Shown here: piece after piece, positions 1 through 8,645 of the stretch
Layout of the letters: every line of letters starts with the position of its first letter
Numbering within the stretch: the first letter of the stretch is position 1
Source of the DNA: Nostoc sp. LEGE 06077
Lineage (GTDB): Bacteria; Cyanobacteriota; Cyanobacteriia; Cyanobacteriales; Nostocaceae
Length of the DNA stretch: 64,000 nucleotides
Assembly: GCF_015207705.1 (NCBI RefSeq)
Contig: NZ_JADEWI010000006.1
Coordinates: forward strand, 124,001 to 188,000
Direction: 5' to 3'
The notes under the pieces: generated by a model
The model's database searches: none
Seen by the model: the letters and a program-made list of their open reading frames with translations, nothing else
What the model was told of the DNA's origin: nothing
Program-made: the position numbers and the translations under genes

Positions 1-34
1 TAACCAGTAAATACCTTACTTAAGTTTGTGCTGG

Positions 35-802
35 TTATACGAAATTTTGAATTGAGTCTTTATCAATATGGTTATCTACTCGTTTATTACCCAAGTATTT
101 GCGCCAAGAATCTAACTGTTGAAGATACTCTATCACTCCACTAGAACCAGTTACCTCGTATAGTGTAATAGCTGTTTCCCATTCCTTTAAGCTGGCTTGT
201 TTCTCTGAGAGAATTTTGACTATAGCTTCGGGAAGTTTAGTGTCTTTACCAGGAACTAAATTTAGGTGTGGTGTGTTTTCTAGTAATATTTCTTGTCCAT
301 ATAGAGTAACACCATCATCTTTTATATTTGTAGTATGAAGTTGAACACTAATCTCTGATAAAGGAAGAGTATATTGAATAAATTTTTTAACTTTTTTGGT
401 TTTAGTATTTCTCCTTTTTGGTTTAATGATAACTGGGTTGTTTGGTTCTGCAACTTCGTAACATTGGGGGAGTTCTAGAGAGAGTTGACCTGTTAAGTGC
501 CATGATGCACTTCGTTTTTCTGGTGGGGTAATGCGATAAGAAAACTCAGCTGTTTTCCTGGGGTCGCCAAACTTTCTTAGTTTGACCCACATGTTGTAGC
601 TGATAATTCCTTGGATGTAAGTTTTTGGGTCTAATATTACTAGGTTTGTGTTTTCCCACCACTCAATTTGAACTACGCGATCGCCATCTAGTTCGTAGAT
701 AGTTCTAACTCTGGCATTAGGATGAGACAAAAGGAATGAGTTGACCCAAGCCCTTTGCTTTTTATTAAGCCTGGGCTTGCGAGAAGAGGATTTATTTTTC
801 AT
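35..802 (-). CDS. hypothetical protein, basic
   Basis: I do not recognise this 255-residue protein. It has a lysine/arginine-rich N-terminus, a tryptophan-containing segment around residues 45-75 and a second strongly basic stretch at about 127-140, which would fit nucleic-acid binding, but that is inference. No signal peptide or membrane segment is visible. It is the last gene of the minus-strand replication block and follows the family B polymerase gene after an 88-base gap, so it may share its transcript. The ATG start at 802 is used because the basic N-terminal segment continues directly from it. Confidence 0.6.
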   Translation of the reverse strand: MKNKSSSRKPRLNKKQRAWVNSFLLSHPNARVRTIYELDGDRVVQIEWWENTNLVILDPKTYIQGIISYNMWVKLRKFGDPRKTAEFSYRITPPEKRSASWHLTGQLSLELPQCYEVAEPNNPVIIKPKRRNTKTKKVKKFIQYTLPLSEISVQLHTTNIKDDGVTLYGQEILLENTPHLNLVPGKDTKLPEAIVKILSEKQASLKEWETAITLYEVTGSSGVIEYLQQLDSWRKYLGNKRVDNHIDKDSIQNFV

Positions 803-890
803 TAGTTACAGACAAATCAGAATGTATGAATTTGAAAAACCTTCATATTTATTAGCTTTGAGATTTATGTAAAATCTCAACTTTGTTCAT

Positions 891-2708
891 TTAAAAAAGA
901 GATAACTGACGCTTGTTACTTTCTAGTGTTGCAGGAGCAGCTATTTTGAGAATTTCTTCTCGCCTTTTCTCAATCAAGTGAAGATAGTATTGACGTGAAT
1001 AATTCTCATTACTACTGATATTAGTTATGCCGCTAATTCCGTAATAGTAAGTGACTACATCTCCAGGTTTCCCTAGTTTGAGGATTTCTTTTTCGCCCTC
1101 TTTAATTTTGCGTGTGATTGCAAGTTTTTCTTTTGGATATTCCCTTGATAAAATCTGGGATTTGATGTGTGCATAATAATCTTCTGCTGCTGATACATTT
1201 TGAATTAGCAGGGTTAAATACTCAATAGAAAACTCTTTCTCCAATTGAGAGCGATCGCGGTTGCGCCAGTTGCCTTTAGTGATGATTTTCCCGTCTGGAA
1301 GCCATAAAAGGTAATTTTTGGTTCCCCGTTCAGGGATAAACATAGCGTCAGCGATAAACTCTAGCTTGACAGTTATCCCTTTAGGCAATTGAGATTGAAG
1401 TAAACTACGTACTTCTTCTGGATTGGGATGTGTGAAGAATACTCCGTCGGTGTCAACTTCCACAGGAGTACCACCTTGCCGAGTGATAATTTCAATCATT
1501 AGCTTGAGTACTTTCCGACTGTAGGCTGTAACTAATGCAGCAGCCTCCATATCATTGAAGGCGAGTTCAGACGTGCCGAAGAATCCAAACTCAGAGTTAG
1601 CTAAAACCTTGACGGATTCTCTTTTTTCCTTAGCAGCAATATCTCCAGCAGATGCAAGTTGTTCCAGCCTAGATTTTTCATTCACCAAATATTGCAGAAT
1701 ACTTAGCCCAATACGTTCTGTATCTTTAATTGAGCAAATACCCTTGTCTAGCATTGCCCAAGGGTGCATTGAGCTAATATCTGCATATCCAACCCTTCTA
1801 TACAGTCCAGGAATAGAGTAAGCCATCCCTCCTTGGAATTTGTACTTGCGATCGGGTTTTGGTTTATAACCTGGATAATGATGCTCAAATATTCGCTCCC
1901 ATTTAGTACCATTACCAGCAAGTGTTAGCTGCTGGAGGTTCATTTCCGGTACAATTAGTGCTTCGTAATAGTATGAGGGTACAAGTCTATTCGCAATTAG
2001 CCGGGTGTCTTCGAGGTCGTAGACAAGATACTCTTTTAGGCGTTTCCATCCCTTACTGTTGGGGCCATCTTTCCAACAAGCGAGGATTTCCTCATAGGGA
2101 AGAACCAGCCTAGTGTTCTGGCGTAGTCCCATGTCCAATACAACCTTTTTGAGCGATCTGCCGTTAGTTAGCTTTTTGGCTATGAAATCCCACCTCAGAA
2201 CGCAGATATAGATGTCTACGTGTTGGCTATTTCGGATGAACACCTCCTGGATTTTTAGTGGCTCACCCCGTACTTGGGCGGTACGAATAGTCCGAGATTT
2301 GGATGCAACTTGAAATGGGTGTTTTATACCATGCAAGTTGCATCGAGTAATAATAAATGGAATATCAAATGCCATCCCGTTATATGTGAAAATTACATCT
2401 GGATTTCTTTTACTGAGATGGTTGATAAATTTGGTCAGTATTTTAGCTTCTGAGATATCCATGAAAATAGTAGAATATCCCCTTGAATCCATACAACCAA
2501 TAGCATAAATACGGCTTTCAAATGGGTTTATTCCTGCTGTTTCGATATCAACAAATATTTGTGAAAGTTCCTGATACGGCTTGAGTTGTATTTTGGGCTG
2601 CCAAGGTTTTATTGGAGAGGGGTCTTTCCAATAAATGTTTAGTTTGTCTTCATCGACAACGATTATCCCTCTAGATTTTTTCACAAAATCTCTGTGGTTA
2701 TAATTCAT
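891..2708 (-). CDS. family B DNA polymerase with 3'-5' exonuclease
   Basis: A 605-residue template-dependent DNA polymerase. The exonuclease motifs are present: DIET (54-57, Exo I), YNGMAFD (109-115, Exo II) and a Y-x3-D pair near 227-234 (Exo III). The polymerase motifs are also intact: DISSMHP (310-316, motif A), K-x3-NSEFG (367-375, motif B) and DTDG (419-422, motif C). All metal-binding aspartates are kept, so both activities are predicted. It is compact compared with typical PolB enzymes of 750-900 residues. Cyanobacterial chromosomes use DNA polymerases I and III, so a PolB here points to plasmid- or phage-derived replication. dnaX and dnaN lie just upstream on the same strand, which suggests an accessory replisome. 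Confidence 0.9.
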   Translation of the reverse strand: MNYNHRDFVKKSRGIIVVDEDKLNIYWKDPSPIKPWQPKIQLKPYQELSQIFVDIETAGINPFESRIYAIGCMDSRGYSTIFMDISEAKILTKFINHLSKRNPDVIFTYNGMAFDIPFIITRCNLHGIKHPFQVASKSRTIRTAQVRGEPLKIQEVFIRNSQHVDIYICVLRWDFIAKKLTNGRSLKKVVLDMGLRQNTRLVLPYEEILACWKDGPNSKGWKRLKEYLVYDLEDTRLIANRLVPSYYYEALIVPEMNLQQLTLAGNGTKWERIFEHHYPGYKPKPDRKYKFQGGMAYSIPGLYRRVGYADISSMHPWAMLDKGICSIKDTERIGLSILQYLVNEKSRLEQLASAGDIAAKEKRESVKVLANSEFGFFGTSELAFNDMEAAALVTAYSRKVLKLMIEIITRQGGTPVEVDTDGVFFTHPNPEEVRSLLQSQLPKGITVKLEFIADAMFIPERGTKNYLLWLPDGKIITKGNWRNRDRSQLEKEFSIEYLTLLIQNVSAAEDYYAHIKSQILSREYPKEKLAITRKIKEGEKEILKLGKPGDVVTYYYGISGITNISSNENYSRQYYLHLIEKRREEILKIAAPATLESNKRQLSLF

Positions 2709-2732
2709 TAATTAGAGATTTTCCTAATTCAT

Positions 2733-2758
2733 GTTGATATTAATTTTTAACTATCAAC
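2733..2758 (-). repeat. hairpin upstream of the polymerase gene
   Basis: Arms GTTGATA and TATCAAC with a 12-base AT-rich loop lie 25 bases upstream of the polymerase start codon, in the leader between dnaX and the polymerase gene. No T-run follows, so it may be a leader structure rather than a terminator. Confidence 0.4.
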
Positions 2759-2830
2759 TTAAATGCGTATGCTGCTGTGGTAGTAAATGTTAATTTATTT
2801 GGTTATTTAATTAAATAAAGAAAGAAATAT

Positions 2831-2856
2831 AGGGTTATAACTATAGTTATAACCCT
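2831..2856 (-). terminator. intrinsic terminator after dnaX
   Basis: A perfect 26-base palindrome (half-site AGGGTTATAACTA) lies 8 bases after the dnaX stop. On the minus strand it is followed by TATATTTCTTTCTTT, which is T-rich. This suits a rho-independent terminator or an attenuator before the polymerase gene. Confidence 0.6.
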
Positions 2857-2864
2857 CCTTAAAG

Positions 2865-4154
2865 TTAAGCTTGCTGTAATTGTTTTTGTTGCAGCTTTTG
2901 GACAGCTTCTACCCAAGCAGGTGCTTTTTTACCATTAATAGGTGTCAGCTTTTGCCAGTGTTCTTGTAACTGCGCTTGTGTGAAGTGGGGTAACTGTTCC
3001 TTGCCCCAGTTAATTGCATCTTGAGCAGTTTTCCAATCTTTCCAGGGTTGTGATTGGTGACTACCCTTGTTGGTTGGCACTATCTCGATAAGTGTAGCTT
3101 CCAACCAAAGGTGCGCGTCTTCATCCCGCATGAGATTTTGGCGTGCCATTAAAAGTGCGATCGCGTTTCTGATCTGGTCGATATTCCACAACTGCGAGAT
3201 ATTTACTAATTCCTCCCAGGTGTCCTCTTCTAGCTGTGTAAGATGTCTGCCATTAGGATTAGTTTTGCACACAAGTAAGTCTTTGAGGAAACTGACAAGA
3301 CTTGTATGAATGGCAGTTGGCTGTTTACCAGATTCAATCCAATCTTGAAGGATGCCTAAATTGCCCGTAATTTCTCCTTTGATGATATTTTCACAGACAG
3401 TGAGTAGATCGTATTCGGGAATAGTTCCTGATAGTTCCCAAACCCAGTTAGAGGTAATTTCCTCTTCGCCTACTAAAGTTAGCTGATCTAGAAGTTTGAG
3501 TGAGTCGCGCAGATGTCCCTTGTTTGTTTTAGCTACGGCGGTAACTGCTGATGGCGTGATGTTGATACTTTCTTGGTGAGATATTTGTTCAAGGTAGTTT
3601 ACAACCAGCGAGACGGGAACTCTCTTAAAGTCAAACTTTTGACAACGGGAGACAATGGTTTCTGGAACTTTGTGTAATTCGGTCGTGCAGAAGATAAATA
3701 CTACATGACGGGGAGGGCTTTCAATTGTTTTGAGGAGTGCTTGCCACGATTGACTGCTTAGGGCATGACATTCATCAATAATGAAAATTTTGAATCTACC
3801 CTCAACTGGTGCAAACTGGGTAGTGGATATCAGCTCTCGTATCAGTTCCACCCCACTATTGCTTGCTGCATCCAGTTCGGTTACATCAAGGGCAGAAGAG
3901 GCTGTAATTCCCTTGCATGAATTGCATTCTCCACAGGGCTTGGTTGTCGGCTCCTGGCTTGACTGACAGTTGAGGGATTTAGCGATGATGCGGGCGGTAC
4001 TGGTTTTACCTGTGCCTTTGGGGCCACTAAATAGGTAAGCGGGTGCAATCTTTTGGAGTGCGATCGCATTCGTCAGGGTATCAATTATATGCCTTTGTCC
4101 GATGACTTCGCTTAAGATTTGAGGGCGGTATTTTAGATGAAGTGGTTGGTACAT
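2865..4154 (-). CDS. dnaX: DNA polymerase III gamma/tau subunit (DnaX), plasmid copy
   Basis: A clamp-loader ATPase subunit that would load the sliding clamp encoded by the adjacent upstream dnaN. It has the Walker A loop GPKGTGKT (44-51), the DnaX zinc module with cysteines at 63, 74, 77 and 80, the Walker B box IIDECH (125-130) and the SRC sensor motif (169-171). At 429 residues it lacks a long tau-type extension and resembles a gamma form. A chromosomal dnaX must exist elsewhere, so this is a dedicated accessory copy. It is co-oriented with dnaN, 63 bases downstream, with a hairpin in the gap. A GGAAAG sequence precedes the ATG. Confidence 0.93.
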   Translation of the reverse strand: MYQPLHLKYRPQILSEVIGQRHIIDTLTNAIALQKIAPAYLFSGPKGTGKTSTARIIAKSLNCQSSQEPTTKPCGECNSCKGITASSALDVTELDAASNSGVELIRELISTTQFAPVEGRFKIFIIDECHALSSQSWQALLKTIESPPRHVVFIFCTTELHKVPETIVSRCQKFDFKRVPVSLVVNYLEQISHQESINITPSAVTAVAKTNKGHLRDSLKLLDQLTLVGEEEITSNWVWELSGTIPEYDLLTVCENIIKGEITGNLGILQDWIESGKQPTAIHTSLVSFLKDLLVCKTNPNGRHLTQLEEDTWEELVNISQLWNIDQIRNAIALLMARQNLMRDEDAHLWLEATLIEIVPTNKGSHQSQPWKDWKTAQDAINWGKEQLPHFTQAQLQEHWQKLTPINGKKAPAWVEAVQKLQQKQLQQA

Positions 4155-4186
4155 AAGTTCTTTCCAATAATTTATTTGAAATTCCT

Positions 4187-4206
4187 CCTACCAGTTATCT
4201 GGTAGG
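4187..4206 (-). repeat. hairpin between dnaN and dnaX
   Basis: Arms CCTACCAG and CTGGTAGG with a 4-base loop lie in the 63-base gap between dnaN and dnaX. On the minus strand the distal arm runs into AGGAGG. It may attenuate or stabilise the transcript; there is no terminal T-run. Confidence 0.5.
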
Positions 4207-4217
4207 GGAGTTTACTT

Positions 4218-5588
4218 TTATACAGAAGCAGCCTCTTTCTTGGCTCGTGTACGCGAACTTGGCTTACTTTTGTTACTAGCTTTGGCCTCAGCTGTTGATG
4301 TCTCTACTTCAGAGGTTTCACCATTGCTTTCCGTTTGAGAAGTCTGAGTATTATTTATGGCTTCTTTTAGTTCGGCTACTACAGTAGTTTCTGTTGTTTC
4401 CAATGCTTCAGGAGTTTTCTCTGCTGTTGTCGTTTTGCTTGGGGTGGATTTATTTTCAAACCCCTGCTTAATTTCTACAGGCATTACCAGATACAACTGA
4501 TTGAGCAGTCCTCCCATTGGGCAGATAATGACTGGTTGCGTAGGTTTGTTACACCGCACCACGATCTCATCAGTACTGATGTGCTTTAATCCTTCGAGAA
4601 GGTAGTCGATATTTAATCCAATACTGATGTTTTCTGAATGACTAGTTGCTGGTTTCATCAGTACCGAGTCAACTGCATCCCCGATATCAGTAGCTTCGGT
4701 GTAAAGTGTTGCCTGTGTAGCTTCCAATTCCCAGAGAATTTTGACAACCTTTTGCTTGCGTTCGGCTAGATAACTTACCCGCTTCAGTGCGCTCTCAAAT
4801 CCCTTGCGTTCTAATGTAAATTCATACTCAAATGTTCTAGGAATCAAGCTATTGATTTTGGGGTACTCTCCCTCTAAAAGTCGGGAAATGACCTTCGTAT
4901 TAGGAAGACTAAACTCAATAGTTTTATTTGATAGAAGAATATTGCACACGCTTGTATCGGCGCTTTGAGAGAGAATTTTGTTTAACTCGCTAAGTGACTT
5001 ACCTGGAACAGTAAACTCAATTGGGTCAGAATATTCGCTATCAAGTATTCCTGTGACTAGTGCTAATTTGTGACCATTTGTACTAGCAGCTTGCCACTTA
5101 TTGGTATCAATTTTGAAATTGACACCAGTTAAAACTAACTTTGTTTCGTCACCATTGGTGCAATAGAGTGTCCCTTCAAGTGCAGCTTGGAGTTTCTTGG
5201 CACTTAAATTTACTTCTATTGGATTTTCTCCCTTCGGAAGAGTTGGAAACTCGTCAGGTTTTCCGCCAATTAGACGGCATTTACCGCTATTGTGAGTAAT
5301 TATGCAGGCTTGGTTTTCTACCTCTAAGGTAATTTCTCCTCTGACATTGTTAATAGTGTCAGTTAATAGTTTGGCTGGTAGTGCTACCTGACCTGACGTT
5401 TCTACATTAGTGGTCGTTGTAGTATGAATTGTGAGGTTAAGGTTTGTTCCTGTTGCTGATACTATCCCATCTTCATTTGCTATCAGTAAGATATTTCCTA
5501 AAATTGGGTCAGTGGGCTTAGGACTAATTGCCAAATAAGCGGTTTCTAGAATTTCTGCGAGTTTAGATTGTTCAATGGTTAGTTTCAT
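4218..5588 (-). CDS. dnaN: DNA polymerase III beta sliding clamp (DnaN), plasmid copy
   Basis: A ring-shaped processivity clamp. The roughly 370-residue three-domain DnaN fold is recognisable from its order and from conserved pieces such as LPAKLLTDTI, TGVNFKID and a C-terminal VMPVE near residue 378. After this the protein continues for about 75 residues of low-complexity Thr/Glu/Ser-rich sequence ending in a basic stretch (KSKPSSRTRAKKEAAS). In ordinary clamps the C-terminus follows the VMP(M/V) motif directly, so this tail is an addition. The adjacent dnaX, polymerase and primase genes suggest that it serves a plasmid-specific replisome. Confidence 0.92.
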   Translation of the reverse strand: MKLTIEQSKLAEILETAYLAISPKPTDPILGNILLIANEDGIVSATGTNLNLTIHTTTTTNVETSGQVALPAKLLTDTINNVRGEITLEVENQACIITHNSGKCRLIGGKPDEFPTLPKGENPIEVNLSAKKLQAALEGTLYCTNGDETKLVLTGVNFKIDTNKWQAASTNGHKLALVTGILDSEYSDPIEFTVPGKSLSELNKILSQSADTSVCNILLSNKTIEFSLPNTKVISRLLEGEYPKINSLIPRTFEYEFTLERKGFESALKRVSYLAERKQKVVKILWELEATQATLYTEATDIGDAVDSVLMKPATSHSENISIGLNIDYLLEGLKHISTDEIVVRCNKPTQPVIICPMGGLLNQLYLVMPVEIKQGFENKSTPSKTTTAEKTPEALETTETTVVAELKEAINNTQTSQTESNGETSEVETSTAEAKASNKSKPSSRTRAKKEAASV

Positions 5589-5622
5589 TTGTTACTTTGC
5601 TTTTAGTAAATAATGTTTTAAC

Positions 5623-5642
5623 GGGTGCTATTTCTAGCACCC
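5623..5642 (-). repeat. hairpin between the 330-residue gene and dnaN
   Basis: Arms GGGTGCTA and TAGCACCC with a TTTC loop sit between the end of the 330-residue gene and the dnaN start. The T-run lies on the plus-strand side, so minus-strand termination would be weak. It is one of several intercistronic hairpins in this block. Confidence 0.5.
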
Positions 5643-5667
5643 TTTTCGGTTAAATGAGATAGTTGTT

Positions 5668-6660
5668 TTAGTAGGGCAATTCTTCCATCTCAGTACTGTA
5701 TGCTGTATAAGCCTGGCCTGCTGTACTAGGAGGAAGTGCTGCTACTGGCATATCAGCTGCACCTACCAGGCGATTATGTTCTGCTACAACAGTTGATGTT
5801 TTACCGATGCGGTGAGAGAATTCGGGATTTGCCTGCATTGTTGTTTGGATATCGATTTCTTTGCCTTCTGAGAAGAATTCGAGAAAATCGCTGCCATCAG
5901 GGTTTGGTGATTTGTAGGAAGTGACAACTGCTACCCAAGATTTATCTCTTTGGTTGACTGCTTCTTTAGGTTCCAGAGATGGTGTAAAAGTGGGTTGAAA
6001 TACACCAAGACGATGAAACTCTGCACGTTTTTCAGCGACAGTTGTATCAGTAAATCGGGCGAATGCAACCTCTAGTTCACGTTGGAACTGTTTATAAGCC
6101 TCGCCAAATTTTGATGATGCAACGCCTTTGATTGATAAGACAATTGGTACTGAGTGCAGGTTATTATTATTTTCGTCAACAAGTTGCAACAAATAAAACC
6201 GTCTCAATACTGCGGCATCTTTGCCAAGTGCTTGGTACATTTCGTACCCATCAGGTGATTCGTACACTCCTACAATCTTGCCGTCATCGCGCTGTTCAAT
6301 GTATCTGGGAGAAACGTCAAGAATGTGCATCCTGGGCGATTGCAACAACACTCCCATTTCTGGCGTGCCACTAGAGAAGGTGTGCTTGTGTGTAGGTTCT
6401 TGTCCTTGCCAGTTAATTGCTGCTAAGTATTTATCTTTGATAAACAACCCGACTTTTTCTGCTTCCATGTGATTGATGACTTGGCAGATGCAGATATTAC
6501 TAATCGGCGCATTGTACTCAGGATTTGCAAATTTAGAAATAGCTAATTTACGCTTTTGTATGTTTGTATTATTCTGAACTGTTTGTTCAGGGGGTTCAGA
6601 CTGGGATACTGTGCTTTCTTCAGTAGCAGAATTAGTAGGCTTTGTTTGATTTCTTGCCAT
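5668..6660 (-). CDS. cyanobacterial protein of unknown function (DUF5895-like)
   Basis: A 330-residue soluble protein. The first 35 residues are polar and disordered-looking, followed by a folded region (about 37-285) and a Pro/Ala/Tyr-rich tail ending in an acidic EMEELPY. An acidic C-terminal tip of this kind is seen in single-stranded-DNA-binding and partner-recruiting proteins, but I see no clear OB-fold signature. From memory it resembles the cyanobacterial DUF5895 family; this is not certain. It directly precedes dnaN and dnaX on the same strand, so a role with the replisome is plausible inference. Confidence 0.6.
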   Translation of the reverse strand: MARNQTKPTNSATEESTVSQSEPPEQTVQNNTNIQKRKLAISKFANPEYNAPISNICICQVINHMEAEKVGLFIKDKYLAAINWQGQEPTHKHTFSSGTPEMGVLLQSPRMHILDVSPRYIEQRDDGKIVGVYESPDGYEMYQALGKDAAVLRRFYLLQLVDENNNNLHSVPIVLSIKGVASSKFGEAYKQFQRELEVAFARFTDTTVAEKRAEFHRLGVFQPTFTPSLEPKEAVNQRDKSWVAVVTSYKSPNPDGSDFLEFFSEGKEIDIQTTMQANPEFSHRIGKTSTVVAEHNRLVGAADMPVAALPPSTAGQAYTAYSTEMEELPY

Positions 6661-6721
6661 AATTTTAATTAATGGAAATCAATATTTAATGCGTAAAGCA
6701 AAAAGTCGTTGTAAAAAATCA

Positions 6722-6746
6722 AAGTCGTCTGTTATTAAGACGACTT
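6722..6746 (-). terminator. intrinsic terminator after the 95-residue gene
   Basis: Arms AAGTCGTC and GACGACTT lie 26 bases after the stop of the 95-residue gene. On the minus strand they are followed by TTTGATTTTTT. This is a good rho-independent terminator that separates the dnaN group from the cassette upstream. Confidence 0.65.
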
Positions 6747-6771
6747 AAAAGATTGATTGATACTTAGTTAT

Positions 6772-7059
6772 TTAGATAAACTTTTCATCACACTCTCCCC
6801 TTAAGCCTGTAAAGCTGTCAATGCAAGTATCTTCCTGAATAATTTCAGTTTTAGTATTTATAAGTGTCTGGTATATTTGCTGAAGACTGATGATAATTTG
6901 TCTAATAACAGATGTGTTTTCAGTTGTGAAAGTCAGTGACACAGATGCCATGCTTGAATTATGAATTGCGACTGTTTGTTCTTCAGGAGATCCATAACTG
7001 GTTATTTGACTGTCTTTACCAGGAATAAATCTATAAGAAGCAATAGTTTCAATTGCCAT
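6772..7059 (-). CDS. small hypothetical protein
   Basis: A 95-residue protein of unknown function with a beta-rich N-terminal half and a helical segment around residues 48-70. An excellent AAGGAG ribosome-binding site lies 6 bases before the ATG, which supports real expression. It is the last gene of the run that begins with the primase gene and ends at the terminator at 6722. Confidence 0.55.
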   Translation of the reverse strand: MAIETIASYRFIPGKDSQITSYGSPEEQTVAIHNSSMASVSLTFTTENTSVIRQIIISLQQIYQTLINTKTEIIQEDTCIDSFTGLRGECDEKFI

Positions 7060-7061
7060 AT

Positions 7062-7199
7062 TTATCTCCTTGTTCGTTGGGGTTTAATTTCAAGCATTTT
7101 ATTACTAAGTTTGGTGATATTACTGACCTTCCAACCAGCAAGCTTGCACTTATTAAGTGCTACTTCTAACTCTTGCTGTGTAAGGATTTTGTATCTCAT
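7062..7199 (-). CDS. very small protein, resembles the start of a pterin carbinolamine dehydratase
   Basis: A 45-residue product if translation begins at the ATG at 7199, which has a GGGGA ribosome-binding site 6 bases upstream. An in-frame GTG at 7280 would give 72 residues, but that start lacks a clear ribosome-binding site. The segment LTQQELEVALNKCKLAGWKV has the pattern (LT..E...AL....GW.V) that opens pterin-4a-carbinolamine dehydratases, but the rest of that fold is missing. It may be a fragment or an unrelated small protein. It ends just before the 95-residue gene. Confidence 0.4.
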   Translation of the reverse strand: MRYKILTQQELEVALNKCKLAGWKVSNITKLSNKMLEIKPQRTRR

Positions 7200-7279
7200 G
7201 TATTGTCCCCATATAGGGAAAATATACGTGGCATATTTAGTTTTATCAATTTGGCAGTATGCCATGCGTTTGTAGTACA

Positions 7280-8335
7280 CTATGGTTTAATGAGTTTAAT
7301 GATTCTAGTAGCTACGTTTGTAGGGTTATTTGAACTCAAGAAGGCATCTTTATCTACCATTTCTACATAGCTATTATTTGTTTGTAGCCAGCCTTTGAAG
7401 GTTTTGTACTTACGATTGAAGAAAACTGATTCAGGTATAACTGAAACTAATACACCACCCGTTACGAGTAACTTCCAAGCCTGATAGATATGTTGGACAA
7501 GTTCACAAAATGGAGGATTCATGATACAGGCATTGTATAAATGATTGGGGTTAAACTCCAGAAAGTTTTTCCCTACGAGATTAAATCCTTTGAGTTCTAG
7601 AATTTGTCGTAAATCGTAATTAATCTCAACCACCTCTAGTTGAACATTAGGGTAGGTATTAGTGATATACTCAGCAATATTTCCACTACCAGCACTAGGC
7701 TCTAAAATTTGCCAATTTGGTTGAATATCTGCCAGTTGAACAAGCCGTTGACAGACTGGTTTAGGAGTAGGGAAGAAATCTCCATCTTTCATCCCAATGA
7801 TTTCTAACTCAAGCTTATTGAGTCGTTCCTTGGTAGTATCAATTGCTTCAGGTTTTACTACCTGTTGAATTTCTGTTATGGCGGATATGATTTGGCTTGG
7901 TGTATGTAATCCGGCGCGACTTAAAGACTTTACCCAGTCTTGGCAATATTCGCCTACCAATTTTTCTTGGGCTTTCTGAATTGTTTCTCCCATTTGGGAA
8001 ATCCTAAATAGGGCTTCTACTTGCGATTTGTGAGATATACCGCGTAGTATTGGTGGGATATTTCCTACTTCCCACATTTGTGCGATCGCAAATAACCAAG
8101 ACTGGATAATCTCAAGTTCAATCCCTTCTTGGATTATTCCTTGAGCTATAGTTTTACGACGCTTTGTTACCCTTTGATTTCCAATAGTAGGATTTTTCTT
8201 TTGGTCGATTGTTGGCTGCATGGAAGCAGCTAAATTACGGAGGAATTCTGCTTTTTCTAAATTAGGAATATTGAAAATATCTGCTATAGGTGAATTATCC
8301 TCGTTGTAGGGTAGATTGAGTAGAGATAGTTGCAT
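7280..8335 (-). CDS. class I SAM-dependent methyltransferase, DNA adenine type
   Basis: A 351-residue enzyme. The N-terminal ~180 residues are helical and unrecognised. The C-terminal half carries the SAM-binding motif ILEPSAGSGNI (210-220), an acidic motif II (VEIN, about 236-239) and the catalytic MNPPF (272-276), the N-P-P-F signature of N6-adenine and related methyltransferases. The preceding DFFPTPKPVC is typical of DNA-modifying members. No restriction enzyme is adjacent, although a RecB-like nuclease lies two genes upstream. It overlaps the upstream small gene by 41 bases, suggesting coupled translation. Confidence 0.8.
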   Translation of the reverse strand: MQLSLLNLPYNEDNSPIADIFNIPNLEKAEFLRNLAASMQPTIDQKKNPTIGNQRVTKRRKTIAQGIIQEGIELEIIQSWLFAIAQMWEVGNIPPILRGISHKSQVEALFRISQMGETIQKAQEKLVGEYCQDWVKSLSRAGLHTPSQIISAITEIQQVVKPEAIDTTKERLNKLELEIIGMKDGDFFPTPKPVCQRLVQLADIQPNWQILEPSAGSGNIAEYITNTYPNVQLEVVEINYDLRQILELKGFNLVGKNFLEFNPNHLYNACIMNPPFCELVQHIYQAWKLLVTGGVLVSVIPESVFFNRKYKTFKGWLQTNNSYVEMVDKDAFLSSNNPTNVATRIIKLIKP

Positions 8336-8645
8336 TACTTGATTCCTTTAAATCTTTGACGGCGCATTCAAGAATTAGGGAGGTTGGAACATTCCAAGCT
8401 TTTACCTCCCATTCAGTAGCTAATCGTTCTGAATGACGGATAACTGCACTACTACATTTGTTTTTTCTGACAAGCCAATTTCTAAACTTTTCGGCTTGTT
8501 TCTTGGTATCGAACCCGAAGTAGCTGGTTTTTCTATTTCCCAAGGGGTCGGTAATGGTTGCTACCCGACGCGAGAGAATATTGAGCGTCCAACCACTGTT
8601 AGGAGTGAGTTCGATTTTCGTGATATTTAATTCTGTTGGATTCAT
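8295..8645 (-). CDS. small hypothetical protein
   Basis: A 116-residue protein of unknown function. It begins with a beta-rich stretch and has the segment KKQAEKFRNWLVRK around residues 48-61. Its start overlaps the stop of the nuclease gene as ATGA, and its 3' end overlaps the methyltransferase gene by 41 bases, so all three are probably translated as a coupled unit. Confidence 0.55.
   Translation of the reverse strand: MNPTELNITKIELTPNSGWTLNILSRRVATITDPLGNRKTSYFGFDTKKQAEKFRNWLVRKNKCSSAVIRHSERLATEWEVKAWNVPTSLILECAVKDLKESSNATISTQSTLQRG

Noticed and set aside
7062-7280. 72-residue version of the small gene starting with GTG at 7280
   Set aside because: The GTG lacks a ribosome-binding site, overlaps the methyltransferase stop, and the extra residues look non-coding, whereas the ATG at 7199 has GGGGA.
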